Of a DNA stretch of 64,000 nt, positions 35,517 to 47,667 are shown in pieces. Within the stretch, counting starts at the first letter, position 1. Every line of letters starts with the position of its first letter. The stretch is from Atherinomorus stipes (taxonomy: Eukaryota > Chordata > Actinopteri > Atheriniformes > Atherinidae): positions 45,354-109,353 of the forward strand of contig JALJCO010003974.1 in the NCBI GenBank assembly GCA_023101725.1, written 5' to 3'. Under the pieces are notes generated by a model. The model searched no databases. It worked only from the letters and a program-made list of their open reading frames with translations, and had not been told where the DNA came from. The translations under genes were made by a program, and so were the position numbers.

Positions 35517-35720
35517 CTCATTCACTGCCATTGACTTCTATAGCCATATACAGCAGGGGAAAAAAGTATTAAAATTTTTACCAGATGTCGCCGGATTTTC
35601 ACCAGATTGTGTTCATGTCAATAGCTCTACTAGAAACATATTTTCGGAGAAAAATGTTGACTTGTTCAATACTTTTCCCCCAGCTGAAAACGGCTATAGA
35701 CGTCAATGGCAGTGAATGAG
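35517..35720. mobile_element. TTAA-flanked palindromic MITE, family 4
   Basis: It begins CTCATTCACTGCCATTGAC and ends GTCAATGGCAGTGAATGAG, a perfect 19-bp terminal inverted repeat, flanked by TTAA at 35513-35516 and 35721-35724. The arms continue with mismatches (TTCTATAGCCATATACAGC against GCTGAAAACGGCTATAGAC). 204 bp, noncoding. Confidence 0.85.
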
Positions 35721-35724
35721 TTAA

Positions 35725-37210
35725 GATTAATCAGACTGGTGGATTGATCTGATTAATTAATGAGATTAATAGTTTTACAGTGTTTTATGATCGTGAGAAG
35801 GCAAAATTGATATCACGATCAAAATGCGATTAATTGTCCAGCCCTACTGTGTGCAGCTTAAAGATGGTCTCTGACATGTGAACGTAGGAGCTGCTCAGTG
35901 ACACGATGCCAACGAGTCCAGCAGCCGCGGCTGGAGGAGCCGCTGTGATGCTGTCCAGCCGCTACAATCCACGTTAAAATGGGACTCTGGCAAAAAGAGG
36001 ACATAAGACGACACATTAAAGCCAGAGTTGGTAATCCAGCTCAGAAACACGTTTTCTTCTACTGGGTGAAATGTTTCTTCCATCCTGACAGTATCAACAC
36101 ATCATGGATGTATAAAAAAGAAGGAAACAGTCAGACGTCTGTGAGAGCTGCAGGTCTGTAAAAACTCTGACCAACTCCTGCCATTCACACCAAAAGCAGG
36201 AGTTGGTAATTCGCAACTTATAGAAAGAACAAAATCATGCCTTTATGTCTCCTCTCTGTCCCTCCCCTCTCTCCGTCCCCCACGTAACCCCCCTGTGCGC
36301 CACTCACTGTAAACAAATGTAGCTAATGGACTGCTAACTGCTGCTGCTAAAAACCAAACCAAAACAGACAAGGATGAAGTCTCAGTTTGCAGTGTGGACT
36401 TTTTACACCGCAGAGGGAGTTGGAGGTGAGTGGACTAAAGCTTTTAGAAACGTGGTTTACCAGCTGTTTACGATCAAGCTAACGAGCTAGCCACGTGGCT
36501 GTTATCGTTAACCTGCTCGTAAAACATCGCCGCACACGTCCCTGTGCTCTGAAGGCGTGGTTTCAGGTAGTGTGTTTTTAAACTGTCGCTTGCTGGAACT
36601 GTTGCCAACCCGAGCTTTAATGCAACTTTAGTTCTCGTTAAGCTCTGTTTGGTTTGTCCAGAATATTTAACACCGTGTTTAATTATAGTGTTTGTTGTTT
36701 GTAACTGAATTAAGAATGAAAACTAAACATGTTGCCCTCAGTGCTGATGAACAATGATTCTGAATCACAGCTATGCGTGTCTGCATCAATCATCGTCGCC
36801 CTTCAGAAGCTGCAGTCATTTGTGTGCAAAGCTGCCAGTTTGCACCTGCTTTTCAGACGTAATAAAGACGCACAACACTGCGACTGCAGAACATCTCATA
36901 ACAGAACTGCTCTTATTGGCCCTCATGCAAGAAACATTTACACAAACAAATTCTTTCTTAAATGGTTCGTACGAGTGATTTCAGAGAAAATGTCACATTC
37001 ACCGATTTTCTCGTGTTTCTAATCTTTTGTCAGGAACGAACAAATTTCACGAGTGCTTCAGACTTGACGTAGGAGTCTTGCATCAGTCTGCTGTTTTGTT
37101 CCGAACTTCCGGTTTGAAACAGTTAGACGGCCCACTTCCGGTCCAGTTCAATGTCCCTGCTTTACTTCGTAGATAACGTGAATAAACCCCAACCCTACTG
37201 AAATTTTCAC
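35725..37210. other. Noncoding stretch with repeat fragments
   Basis: AATTGTCCAGCCCTA at 35832-35846 is another hAT-like right end. The segment 35995-36240 contains 'ccagagttggtaatccagct' and later 'caggagttggtaattcgc', which look like two parts of a common fish MITE. No coding evidence; a short frame at 36374-36427 ending GAGGTGAGT resembles an exon edge but has no recognisable protein. Confidence 0.35.
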
Positions 37211-37213
37211 GGA

Positions 37214-37719
37214 TTCCAGACTGAAGTGATACTAAGGAAGAAGTGGATCAAAGCGATTCTCCAGAGTGAAGGGCCGAACTTTATAATAAAACAACGTAGC
37301 ATGTTTGTTTGCAGCCGGTGGGGCACAACACCGGCATGCTAGCATTAGCCAGCTAGCGTTTACCGACGTGCTTAACTTTGTGCGTCTTAAAACACACATA
37401 CATCTGAAAATCGGGTCTGTACCCCCCCGTTTCCAGTGGAACAACTGGGGACTGCCAAGAAAAGGAGACGCTTTCAGATGCTTGTGTGTTTTTCAGCCGC
37501 ACAAAGTTAGGCACGTCATCAAGCTGGCTAATGCTAACCTGCTAACAGTAGTCCGCCAGCTACTACTCTGTTAAACTTTGTAAATCGGATAAACGCCAAT
37601 GCCAAGTTTTCATTCCAGACTGAATGATGCTGAGGAAGAAGTGGATTAAAACGACCGATTAGCCGCGGTGAAGGACCGAACTTTATAATAAAATGACACA
37701 TGTTTGTTTGTAGCCGGCA
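37214..37719. repeat. Foldback core between direct ~107-bp copies
   Basis: Direct copies at about 37214-37321 and 37613-37719 both begin TTCCAGACTGAA, contain GGAAGAAGTGGAT and CCGAACTTTATAATAAAA and end near GCCGG. Between them, inverted arms of about 75 bp (about 37337-37415 and 37465-37543) share GCTAGCATTAGCCAGCT-like and TAACTTTGTGCG/CGCACAAAGTTA blocks. The layout (direct outer, inverted inner) suggests a foldback element with a flanking segmental duplication. Confidence 0.65.
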
Positions 37720-39535
37720 GTCTGCACAGTCGTGTTGGCAATGAGATTTCTCATGTTTTTATACACGCAAACCTTTATTAGATCCAGCCCATTTTCTTTC
37801 ATTCCTTCTTTTTTTACATCATCTACCCCCACTGGGACTTGCCACTTCTGATACCATTTCCCCTCTCATGTACCTCAGCAGGGATAATATGTTAATGTGA
37901 TGAATGAAGAAGAGTTTTGACAATACAGGGAAATATATCAAAACTTCCATGAGAAGAATGACAAAAAAAAAAAGAAAGAAAAAAGGTTGACTGGTGCTGT
38001 GAACCCTCTCCAAAAGGTTGTCATTGTTATATTACAGCTAGCCAGAAATGTCTGGATTTAGATGAGGATTTTTGTTCTCATTGTTTTTTTAGGGGGTTCT
38101 TTTGGTCACTGTACTCTGTTACTAAGCAACAAGCAGAAAAGTCCTGAGTCACTCGATTTCTGTGGTGAAAATCGCTGACCTAACAAAGCTGAGGTCAAAG
38201 GTCACATCAGCTATCCTTCCAAGAAAATATTGACTCATAGGAAATAAAGCAACTGGAGTTTGATGCTGTCTTTGTGAACAGACAGCATGGTGTGCATGTG
38301 TGTTAGCATGCTTGGTTTTACATGTGCAATGCTTCACATATGCATCAATGCTCATGTATGATGTGTGTGACTGTTTGGTATGCATACAGGCCTGGGTTCG
38401 TGCACGTATGCATTGTTGAAGTGACCGAGTTAACCCCATAGTGTGTGACTGTGAATTATTCATCACGTGAAAGCCTGTGAGATCCCCTATCCACTGCGTT
38501 ACAAATGACTTCCTTCCTCCCTGTATGGGCATGCAGACTTCATGCTTCATGAAGTTCAGACTTCATCTGGATGGTGAGGGTAGGAGTTCATGTTTATTTT
38601 ATATTTGTACATGTGTATCAAAAACCTCCCCAAGGACTTTAAATCAGGCTGGTGAATATAAACTAAAGTGTAGTTACTGACTGGTCACTGGCTTCTCCTG
38701 ATGTGAAGGAGTGGATTAATATTGGCTATCAAGCATTGCAATTAATTAAGCCTAGTAGCTTTGGCTATGATCAATAACAGAATGTCATGTGTGCATGAGG
38801 GGTGGAAACTGTAGCTGACTGCTGTTGACTTTCTTTCAGCACAAGCAGAAAAAAACAAAAAACAAAACAATTGCAAATATTATTTTTTGCTCCAAAAATA
38901 AGCATTTGTCTCATAAACAAATAGACACAAATTCACATATACTGAAAATATTAGGCAGTGGAATTTGTTTAAACAAAATCTGTTATTTTAGGATATTATT
39001 TTTATATGGCATTATGGCAGCGAGACTCACCAGTTACACTGTAGGTTAGTCCCTGCCAGCTGGAGTCACCCCCTCCCTCCAAACGCAGGGTTGATGCAGC
39101 AGGATCCCTGTTGTTGTTGAATAAAAGTTTAATCAACTAGTTTCTGGTACTTTAGTCCGCAGATGCAGGGACACTGAAAACACTGTGTTGATTTTGGCAA
39201 CCAAAAACAGCACAGTTGACATGAGAGTGCCGTTTAAACATCTTTCGCATAAGTCCTCAGTGATGGCGGTGCCGCAGCAGCTGAGCAAGTGATTACAGGT
39301 GGGGGAAAGGAGTGGGGGGGTGAGGCAGATAGCATATCATAGTGTAGCATAGCCTTGTTTGGTTACGTAAAGAAAGGAGCAGAATCAAAGCTTGAGTCAT
39401 GGAGAGCGCACACTTGTGGGCTATTCTGATTTTGATAAAGAACAAACGATGCAATTTCCAGGTGATGACTCCTTTGAATTATCATCAGGTGCTTATTAAA
39501 CCAGAGTGAGAGCTTCGTCTGCGTCGTTGGCAGTA
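37720..39535. other. Unique noncoding stretch
   Basis: No element ends recognised. The segment 38700-38790 (GTGGATTAATATTGGC, GCAATTAATTAAGCC) has the texture of conserved homeodomain-rich regulatory DNA but this cannot be tested here. A-rich tract at 37964-37985. Confidence 0.35.
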
Positions 39536-39537
39536 AT

Positions 39538-40130
39538 GCTGTGTGACCAAACGCGACTTGGGCGTCGCATCAAGGACATCAGGTTTACATGCAAAGTCGA
39601 AGGCCGACGCGCTTCCAGGAGGCGTTGAAAAGTCTACGGCACATTTTGCATGTTGGGTGCAGCATGTTTTGAGCGTTTTGGCATTGGATGCACCTGACAC
39701 ACGTTACGCGCGTCAAACACCAGAGTTGGAAAATATGAACTTTTGCAGCATTGACGCGAGGCATTAACCTATCAGAGAGACTCGGTATGTCTCACTGTTG
39801 TGACGCACACACACATTTTCTGACAGAATGAGAAATACCAGGGAGACCCCGGGGAATCTCTTCATGGAGACGGTGGGGGATAAATGTGATCTGCGTCCGG
39901 TCCTGGGTTGGGAAGTCAGTGGGTTGGCAACCTGCTATGCAGATGGGATTTAATGGACTTATAATGATTTCCCGATGCAGGACTGCAGGTCATTAAACTG
40001 GGTCGAGTCAAATGAAAACTGTGCCCATCTTCAGCGTGCAGCTCCTGGAGTAACGGTGTAATAATATCCTGGAGTAATGGTGGAACCCACCAAACGCAGA
40101 ACACCTCTGAACAATCTCATGAATCCAGAA
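39538..40130 (-). pseudogene. PIF/Harbinger-like transposase relic, copy B
   Basis: On the minus strand a frame reads PLLQELHAEDGHSFHLTRPS, matching copy A (LLQELLASGTFSRLIRPSL) and the N-terminal pattern of Harbinger-type transposases. The lower-coordinate end has GACCAAACGCGACTTGGGCG and GGTTTACATGCAAAGTC, the reverse complement of the terminal region of copy A at 3460-3500. No catalytic domain. The two copies have different internal deletions, so they are independent decayed insertions. Confidence 0.5.
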
Positions 40131-40299
40131 ATGGTGCAGCAATGCTCGATAACGTCGTTCTCTGGCCTTGTGGAGCAAATAAAGCCAAGCAGCTGCTCAG
40201 TTTCCTCTGCCATCGTACAAAGACACAGACAAAAGAAAAAAACCAGGTCCACCACCACACTGCAGAATTTCTAGATGCAATCAACAGGTGGAGATTGAG

Positions 40300-40470
40300 C
40301 TTCCAGTACAGTTGGCGTAGGATTGCATCTTTGCTTTTTGCAGATGATGTGGTCCTATTGGTTTAATAAAGTGGTGACCTGCAACAGACACTGAACCTGT
40401 TTCCAGTTGAGTGTGAAGCAGATGGGACAAGAATTTATGGTCCAGTTGTTTTGGAAACCCGAGTGGATGC
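40300..40470 (+). pseudogene. LINE reverse transcriptase fragment (FADD box)
   Basis: The plus frame reads RRIASLLFADDVVLLV, the palm motif holding the two catalytic Asp residues of a non-LTR reverse transcriptase. Two in-frame stops follow (TAATAA at 40364-40369), then the same frame resumes as DLQQTLNLFPVECEADGTRI, the next conserved block. It belongs with the LINE lineage whose C-termini are at 17898 and 32868. A dead fragment. Confidence 0.8.
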
Positions 40471-41560
40471 GAATTGGTGATTACGAGGTGATTGCCGTTC
40501 CAGCTGAACCAACTCAGAAAAAATAGACGCCTCAAGGATAGCCAACTTGTAAAGGGTAAGGGTTATAAGCTGTATAAGCAGTATAAGCCAGAAAAAACAA
40601 AGATGTAATAATGTCACTATGATAGTTAATTTTGGTGTTAGTGTTTAACAAACACATATTCAGATAGTTTTTTCAAGAACAAGATGTAATAATGAATAAC
40701 AACTTGGTGTTGTTTACACGAGAGCCTTAATGGACAGAAAATATGTTAGAAAGAAGTGTAACAAAGACAACAATGGTACTGGGCACAGCCATCTTTAAAT
40801 CTAGACTCTCAGGGTCCTCTGCGAATTACAAGTTCACAGCTCTGGCAAAAATTACTTCAGAAAACAAGTTCCAAGGACAACTGGAATGCACAATTGCACC
40901 TTTAGCCTGAGGTCGTGGCGCTTGAAAAAAAAGGGTGAATTGGCCACTCTGGAGATTCCACCGGGAGATTGACGGGGGACTGGCTCAGTGTCTGCTGCTA
41001 CGCAGATGCTAGCATTGTGAAAACTGAGAGCTGAGCTGAAAGGCAAATTTGTAAAGTTACCAGTTGATCTGTTTCCCAGTTCTCAGTTAGGGCAGGGTCG
41101 CTCTTGGCACGATTGGTTTAATCCTGTTTCAACACACTGGGCGTCAAAAGTCTCATACAAACGGCCTCTGGTCACACTTGCAAAGTTGGAGACGCCACTG
41201 TGCCCCACATCATGTGACCACATTTGTGTAAGTGACAGCATCTGCTTCCCTCCAGTCCAGTGGGAGGCGCTAACAGCCATTCGTGCTGTTTGACGTCCAC
41301 CCAAACATGCTGATGATGAGCATTTTGTACCTTCACAGTTTCCCAACAACTGCCTGATGGTGAGCTTGTGGAAGCTGCTGAGCTCAAGACTGCAACAAGA
41401 GCTGCTGATCATGCTTTTAAAGCCATGTTGTTTCTCCTTTCTTTGCGCTTTCGAGCGGGCGCAGGGCTTCTAGTAGGCAGCGTATATTGATATGTCTGTG
41501 GCGGTTGGCGGTCCTGTCACTATGCCTCAGAATGATCATGCGCCCTGGCTACTTGGCCAC
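40471..41560. other. Noncoding stretch
   Basis: No credible coding frame; frames of up to 109 codons on the minus strand (41083-41412) show no known motif. Nothing mobile recognised. Confidence 0.35.
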
Positions 41561-41566
41561 AGGGAT

Positions 41567-41637
41567 GTCCCTTTGGCTGAATGGTCAGCGAGCATGACTC
41601 TCACCCGGGAGTCTGGCGATCAAATCCGGCCGGGCCC
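41567..41637 (+). repeat. tRNA-like sequence, probably SINE-derived
   Basis: An A-box-like TGGCTGAATGG (41574-41584) and B-box-like GATCAAATCC (41618-41627) stand at nearly tRNA spacing, with a GACTC/GAGTC anticodon-arm-like hairpin between. The T stem and acceptor stem do not pair well, so this is not a functional tRNA; a tRNA pseudogene or SINE head is more likely. Confidence 0.4.
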
Positions 41638-42245
41638 TCCTTTGTCCTCCCACATGTCATTACATCTTCATTAGATGGGTAAATAATGCAATTGTTCTGA
41701 ACCAAGTAAACGTTGCAGACCACCTCCAGAGGGGGGTTTGGGCACCGCACCATCACTCACACTGAAGATTTGACATGAAGCACGTTTCCCCCTGCTGTTT
41801 GTACCCAGGATATACTCCGACCACTTGTGACCGTCACATGGACACTTTTGTCACGATTAAAACGCTCTCAAGTCCAGAAAAGAGATTAGATCTGTATTTT
41901 TGGGCCATGCGACCGCGCCAAAAGTCCGCGGTTGTCAGAACGGAACCGTTGGAAGAGGCCGCCTGATCGATTGGAAAGTCCAGAACGTTTGACACAAGGG
42001 GGGCGGGGGGGAGAGAGGGAAAAAGGGGGGTGTTGGATCTCTGGCAGCGGTTGGTTGTCTCTGTTAGCTCCCTGCCGACGCTCCTGAAGTGGACGTCCCT
42101 CATGCACACTGAGTAATGAGACACACAGGACACGTTTGTCTGAACTTCATGCTGGCTCTCTCTCGGTCAGCATGCTCGGCGCAAGTACATGCATAGATTA
42201 GTGACAAACATCGCACTCTTGGTGATGCCACCATCTGGACAGGAG
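41638..42245. other. Noncoding stretch
   Basis: A G-rich tract lies at 41999-42030. Nothing else recognised. Confidence 0.35.
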
Positions 42246-42249
42246 TTTT

Positions 42250-42512
42250 CTATTTGTGTCATGGGTCCAACTAATGTTTGGTAACAAAATATTAGTAAAA
42301 TGAAGGAGTTTGTGGCAGATAATGATTATTTTTACGCGCATGGTTGCACATGGTTGCCCCATCACATCCATTATATTGGACATACGCTGATCAGAAGTGG
42401 ATCTAAATATCTCCCGAAGGAATTCAAGTTGCACCAAAACTGTCTGGATGATTAATTAAACACATTTAATGTTAGAAAATAGGTCCAGATTGAAAAAAAA
42501 CGAAGTTCCCCT
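42250..42512. mobile_element. Single arm of foldback MITE family 3
   Basis: The right edge reads AGGTCCAGATTGAAAAAAAA then GAAGTTCCCCT|TTAA, matching the right end of the foldback element at 19227-19822. AAATGAAGGAGTTTGTGGCA with the following GATAATG is equivalent to the ATCAAGGAGTTTTGCTGCAG stretch with GATAATG in that element's right arm. The other arm is absent; left limit approximate. Confidence 0.6.
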
Positions 42513-42516
42513 TTAA

Positions 42517-45170
42517 GGTGGTCTGGGCAACTGTTTGTTTCAGGTGTGACCCACTAGAACCAGGCTTTGGAGCAGATGTGCTGTAGAGATTGTATCCCTG
42601 GTGTCTAGCCAACCCTAATCTGGTACACCAGCCTGTGTAACACCATGCATGAGATACACAGCAAGTTGGTCTGGGTTCCCTCCATTACAAACTGATTTAC
42701 AATCCGAGACGAGAGGCGGGACTACCAGGAACAAACTGAACTGGAGAGAACCAATCAGAGAAACACGGAAGTGACAGAAACGTCTTTTGAAAGAGGAAAG
42801 TCCTCAGAGCAGCAAGTTGTTGTGCCAAAAGATGGATGGATGGATTTGTATGTCTCTTTCCACGAAAAACAGAAAGGATGAAAACATCAAACACACACAA
42901 TTCATGCCAACAAAACAGTCATAATTAAGAATCCTTTCTAGAAGGTACAGGCCCCCGATTGATGCCATCCATGTTTGAGTTGATGATTTCAATGTGCACC
43001 ATGCAGGTTTCTATGAGCTTTAGTTTCATGAGTCAGTTTTCACTTTTGTTTCACCGGGGATTTATAAAAAAGAGTCGGCATTACAGAGCGGCACATGCTC
43101 ATGCATTTGCTGAACTTGTGATCAGAGCTATTAATCAGCACAAAAGCAGACAGACGTGGGCGTGTGGTGACTCAGCTTCTACCTCAGAGTCTCGCTGCGT
43201 CTGTTCGTCGGCCAGCAGCTCCCCGTGGTTCTCAACATCGATGGGGAAACCTTCAGTGCATCGTGATGATGACTCAGAAAACTGATTCCAGCCATGAATC
43301 TGTTGGGCTTCTAGCTGGTTCTCTCACACACACAAATACACAAAAGCATTTGATCATAAGTTGACTGGCAGATGCTCTTCATGCATCTGCCTCTTTCTGT
43401 GGGTGCATCATGTTAAATCTGCAGAACGCTTATTTATGCGGCCCTGGGGGCTGATTCAATGCTTGGATGAAGTGCTCACTAATAGCTTCACATTCGAATG
43501 GATGCACACACTTACAAAACAACACATGCCACAGAGAGGCACATACTCTTGCACAAGTGTGCACGCATTTACCCGTATTAACAGAAAAATACAAATGGTT
43601 GCCACTCTTCCCCTGACAAGCAGTCAGAGAGAGGATGGATGCCAAGAACAGTGTATCAAAGGAGTAAAAAGAGGGAGAGCAACAGAAGAGAGGCGGTGAA
43701 AGATGTGCCTGTAACAAGCTGTCTCCAAATCGCTCTTGTTTCATTTCTCCAATTGGTGTGTGTCTTGTTAAGCTTGTGCTGTTCCAATATGTTAAATTGT
43801 TTATGTTTATATGCAAGAAGGACGCTCGGCAAAGATAATTGGGTCAGACACAAGTCACTAGTGTACATGCAACTGTCTCTAATCGTTATATCAGGAGTGA
43901 GGCAGAGACTGTAGTAGATGAGATAGAGGCTGAGGCTGGACGAAGCTTTCCTGCACTGCAGTCACTGTCATCCCTGAAATGTCTCTTGGCTCCATCGATT
44001 GGCTTTGCTCTTTTTTGTGTGGGTCAGAAATAGTTTTTTATGGAGAGTAAATAGTTTCAGTGCATAACAAAATACTCATATGATCACATACTGGCATAGC
44101 AGTCTGGGGAATTATGGGTCCCAGTGAAGTTGTATCCCAGAACTGCAGAACAACATGAGCCATGGTACTTGGTAAATATTGCAGGTGAGCACGTGGGTGT
44201 TGTTTCACACTCACATATTTCTCATGTATACAAATGAATAAGGCATATGTGCGAAGAAGCACAGCAGGATTATTCAGATAGAGCAGATTTTCATTTGTTC
44301 GTGTAATAAAGAAGAGCAGCATGTAATCAAATCCACATCAAAGCTGAACTGGCCTCCCACACTGCTTCTGCGCCTGTGAACTCCAACATGCATTCGAGTT
44401 TAAAGATATTCAACAAATCTGGAATTACATTCCAGTTTTCAGTCGTTTTCAGGTGGAGGGACAGAGATGTTTCCAAAGATATTGATTTATTACTTAATAA
44501 CTGTGCTATAGATGCTAAACAGCAATCCAAACTGTATTTTTAGATGAAATACTCATGTGTGTCTTCGTTTCATGTATGTGTTTGTACAGCAAATGAATGA
44601 ACATGTATTTTCTAGCGTGAGCAAGAATGTCAGGCTTGTAATCCAATCACAGAGCTGGTAAATCACATTACAGAGAGCAGCTAAGAGATGGGTGTGCCGA
44701 TTCAGTGTCAGACAGAGAAATTGAGCTCCTTCCTTCCATATAAGATTACTTAAAGTTGTCAAACAGCTCTGCAAAGGAGGCCATGGGGTCCACTTTCAGG
44801 GAAGATTAAGGGTACATGCACACAAATTTGCCTTTCTACAGAAAGGTGTAGCTTGCAGCATTGATGTCCAAGGCTCACGCTGCTCACGTTTTAGCATCTG
44901 AAGCTAAAGATTTTGAAATCTTCTTTGAATTTTTCCTCTGTTGAAGGAGAAGCTGATTCACACCTGAGTTTGATTTTATAAGTTGCTGTGTTCTAGCCAG
45001 ATCTGTGAAACCTTCATCACGAGTCTTTTACAAATAGTCTGCATGTGTTAACGGATTGGAGCTGCTAGTACATGCTAGGTGTGCCAGCAGGTTGCAGTGA
45101 AATTACTGCATGTTTGAACAGAAGGCAGACAGTTATTAAAGAGATTTCCCTGGTCTGACTAGTGATGGCA
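42517..45170. other. Unique noncoding stretch
   Basis: No transposon termini or arrays found. Frames of up to 128 codons (43430-43816 minus) have no recognisable domain. Confidence 0.4.
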
Positions 45171-45319
45171 CTGATCTGCATGTTTCAAAATTTTTTATTG
45201 TCCTCAGGGTTTGCTGAAAAAAAAAACCCCTTTACAGTAAAGTCCAGCTCATGATTGTTGATCTGGTTTCCATCTGGCAGTAAAGGATGCGGTGGAGTTC
45301 TGCCGTAGGAGAGAAACTA

Positions 45320-45372
45320 TTATATTACCATGAAATTTCCCTTCTGGGATGAATAAAGTATTTTTCATTTCA
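45320..45372 (+). mobile_element. LINE/SINE 3' tail, plus strand
   Basis: AAATTTCCCTTCTGGGATGA followed by ATAAAGTA is the plus-strand form of the tail seen at 22850. A body extending left to about 45175 is possible but not identifiable. Confidence 0.55.
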
Positions 45373-45627
45373 TCTAGTGGTAAAGATGGATATAGCAATG
45401 ACTTCATATGCCAACACTATTGTGAATGTATGGTGGCTATCGGTGGCCAAAATTCTCCCAGCATAAAGAGGTTTTCATGTGTGAGAGGATCCAGTTGTCT
45501 CAGGTGTAGCTATGACTGTACAGGTAAATAAAAGTACGACAAGAGGAAAAGCTGGAAAAAGTAAAAACCAAACTGAATGTGTTTCAGAAACGGAAATAAA
45601 ATCAGGAACATTGGTGACCTTCTAGAC

Positions 45628-45830
45628 CAGGGATCGTCAAATCCAGACTGCCTGGGTCTGTGTCCGCAAGGTTTTCCCCGTGCCAACGCACCTGAGTGAA
45701 AGGAATGGGTCATTGTGCAGAACTTCATTGGTTGTTAGATCCATTTAATTTGAGGCAGGGGTGCTGGAGCAGAGAAATGTTGAAAACCTTCCGGACACTG
45801 GCCCAAGAGGTCTGGATTTGATGATCCCAG
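45628..45830. mobile_element. Small hAT MITE, imperfect duplication
   Basis: It starts CAGGGATCGTCAAATCCAG and ends CTGGATTTGATGATCCCAG. Flanks are TTCTAGAC (left) and GTCTAGAA (right), agreeing at the central six bases. It resembles the element at 47469-47659 in length and in the internal GGTTTTCC motif. Confidence 0.75.
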
Positions 45831-45839
45831 GTCTAGAAA

Positions 45840-46290
45840 TAAGCTCAAAACTTGTCCCAGGAATTGTCTGTGACAGCTCAGAAGGTGGAAAAGATTTAAC
45901 AACATCAACCTTCACGGACAATGTGGAGGAAAACTTGCTTTCTCTTCAGCACACAACTGAAGATCACCAAGGAAAGTATTGAAGATTAGAAGTTTATTCA
46001 CACCAGACATCGTGTTTAGCGTGATGGTTCTCATGAGGCAGAGTGATGAGCAGTTGTATGAGTCCAAAGGGGGGAAAAATACAAATTTGCACTGATTAAC
46101 AGATTCCTTGCCTTTATCTCGATTTAAAATGAAATTCAAGGAAGGTTTGATGACAAAGAGATTTGGTGTTGTAGAGACTCGTCTCTCTGATGTTTTCAAC
46201 ATGTAGTTTTGTGATTTCATGTTTTCCTCAATGTTTGAATATAACTTTAATTAGGTAGAAGATGTTGTTGATGCTTCACTCTGCATTATT
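45840..46290. other. Noncoding stretch
   Basis: Nothing recognised. Confidence 0.35.
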
Positions 46291-46295
46291 AGTAT

Positions 46296-47420
46296 TATTA
46301 CCTCTGCTAAGGAGGTAATGTCTTTGGTAACGTTGGTTTGTCCGTCCGTCTGTCTGTCGGCAACTTTACAGAAAAAGTTCTGGACGGATTGACCTGAAAT
46401 CTCCACCAGCCGTGTGTCTCAGTTCAAGGATGAAGCCATTAAATGTTGGTGGTGATCCGGATCAGCTTCTGGATCCAGGAATGTTCTGAAGGATTCTTTA
46501 TCATTGTGAGGTCGGCCATGTTGGAAAGGCTGTTGATGAGGCGTGAGCGCCTCCTTGTGGCAGAAGTGTGCAGCTGCTACTGAGCACATGATGTCAGGAT
46601 GCAGAAATGAAACTTATGAGCAGCAGTGAGCACGAGGAGAGAAGACGGTTGGACAGACTTCTAGCAGGTGAAGATGGTGAACTGTGTGCGTCTGTGAACA
46701 ACTGGAAGTAACTAGTTGTATTTCTGCTGAACAGGGTGTTTATTTAGCCTTTAATGTTATTTAGCTAATCTGCTTATTCAGAAGTTTCCTCCATTCACCA
46801 TGAGCCTGTTTATGCTATTAAGCTAGCTGACCTGCTACATGCCAGTTACTGGAACTGTTAGCCTTGAACACATATGCATGTTTAGTCCTAACTGGAAGGA
46901 TTTATTAGTAATAATTAATAGCTTGAATGTGTTTATTTGCTGAACGAATGTTCCTCATGGCTTCTTTGTATTTCTGTGTTTATAGACCACACTCACTTCC
47001 ATCCACATTCACCTGAACTACCTGCAATTCCACCTGGAAGCCTGTCGTTTGTTGCATTACTGTGCTGTTGTGATTCAGAGTGACCAGTAAAGACAGTTAA
47101 CTGTACAAGCGAGTCCTGTGTGTTCTGACCGACCCCCCCCCATGGTGAACATCAAACCTCCTTACCAACGCCTGAACACTCTTACATCATCATCACCCTG
47201 ATAGGACACGTTTCTGGAATTGTTCCATATAACTCCGTACAAATGACCCGAATGTTGGTAAAAATTACAAGAAAGGATCTGAATGAGTTCTAGAATGTTT
47301 CCAAAGTTGATCCGGATCCAGAGAAAATTCTGGATACTATGATCCAGAACACACAGAGATAAGGGAGTGGAGCTGCTTGGTGGAGGTCTGCGTTCTCCGA
47401 GTGCTTTTCTAGTTACTGTT
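46296..47420. repeat. Old interspersed repeat with 'acctctgctaaggaggt' end
   Basis: The left end (ACCTCTGCTAAGGAGGTAAT, then TTTGTCCGTCCGTCTGTCTG and CTGGACGGATTGACCTGAAA) and right end (TGGTGGAGGTCTGCGTTCTC, CGAGTGCTTTTCTAGTTA) match the two ends of a widespread fish repeat I recognise by these phrases. The interior (46600-47100) is unfamiliar and may be the element body or later insertions. No target duplication identified, no coding frame. Confidence 0.5.
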
Positions 47421-47468
47421 ATTTCAGTTTTATTTTCATTTTCCAAGGTTGGATTTTTAGATCTAAAC

Positions 47469-47659
47469 CAGTGGTGTCCAAAGTCGGTCCTCAAGGACCG
47501 CTGTCCTGACGGTTTTCCATGCCTCCTTGCACCAGCACAGCTGACTCATATTAAATAAATCTAAAAGCCTATGAATTTGAGTCAGGTGTGTGTTGGAGAA
47601 GGAAGACATGGAAAACCTGCAGGATTGTGGCCCTCGAGGACTGGAGCTGGACACCCCTG
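47469..47659. mobile_element. 191-bp hAT MITE with perfect 8-bp duplication
   Basis: It begins CAGTGGTGTCCAAAGTCGG and ends AGCTGGACACCCCTG, with ATCTAAAC on both sides (47461-47468 and 47660-47667). Inverted terminal repeats of about 30 bp contain GGTCCTCAAGGACC and CCCTCGAGGACTGG. Noncoding. Confidence 0.9.
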
Positions 47660-47667
47660 ATCTAAAC

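Noticed and set aside
36374..36427. Possible coding exon (MKSQFAVWTF... ending before GTGAGT)
   Set aside because: Very short, no recognisable protein and no partner exon; it lies in a repeat-like context.
41567..41637. Functional tRNA gene
   Set aside because: A- and B-box-like sequences exist, but the T stem and acceptor stem do not pair.
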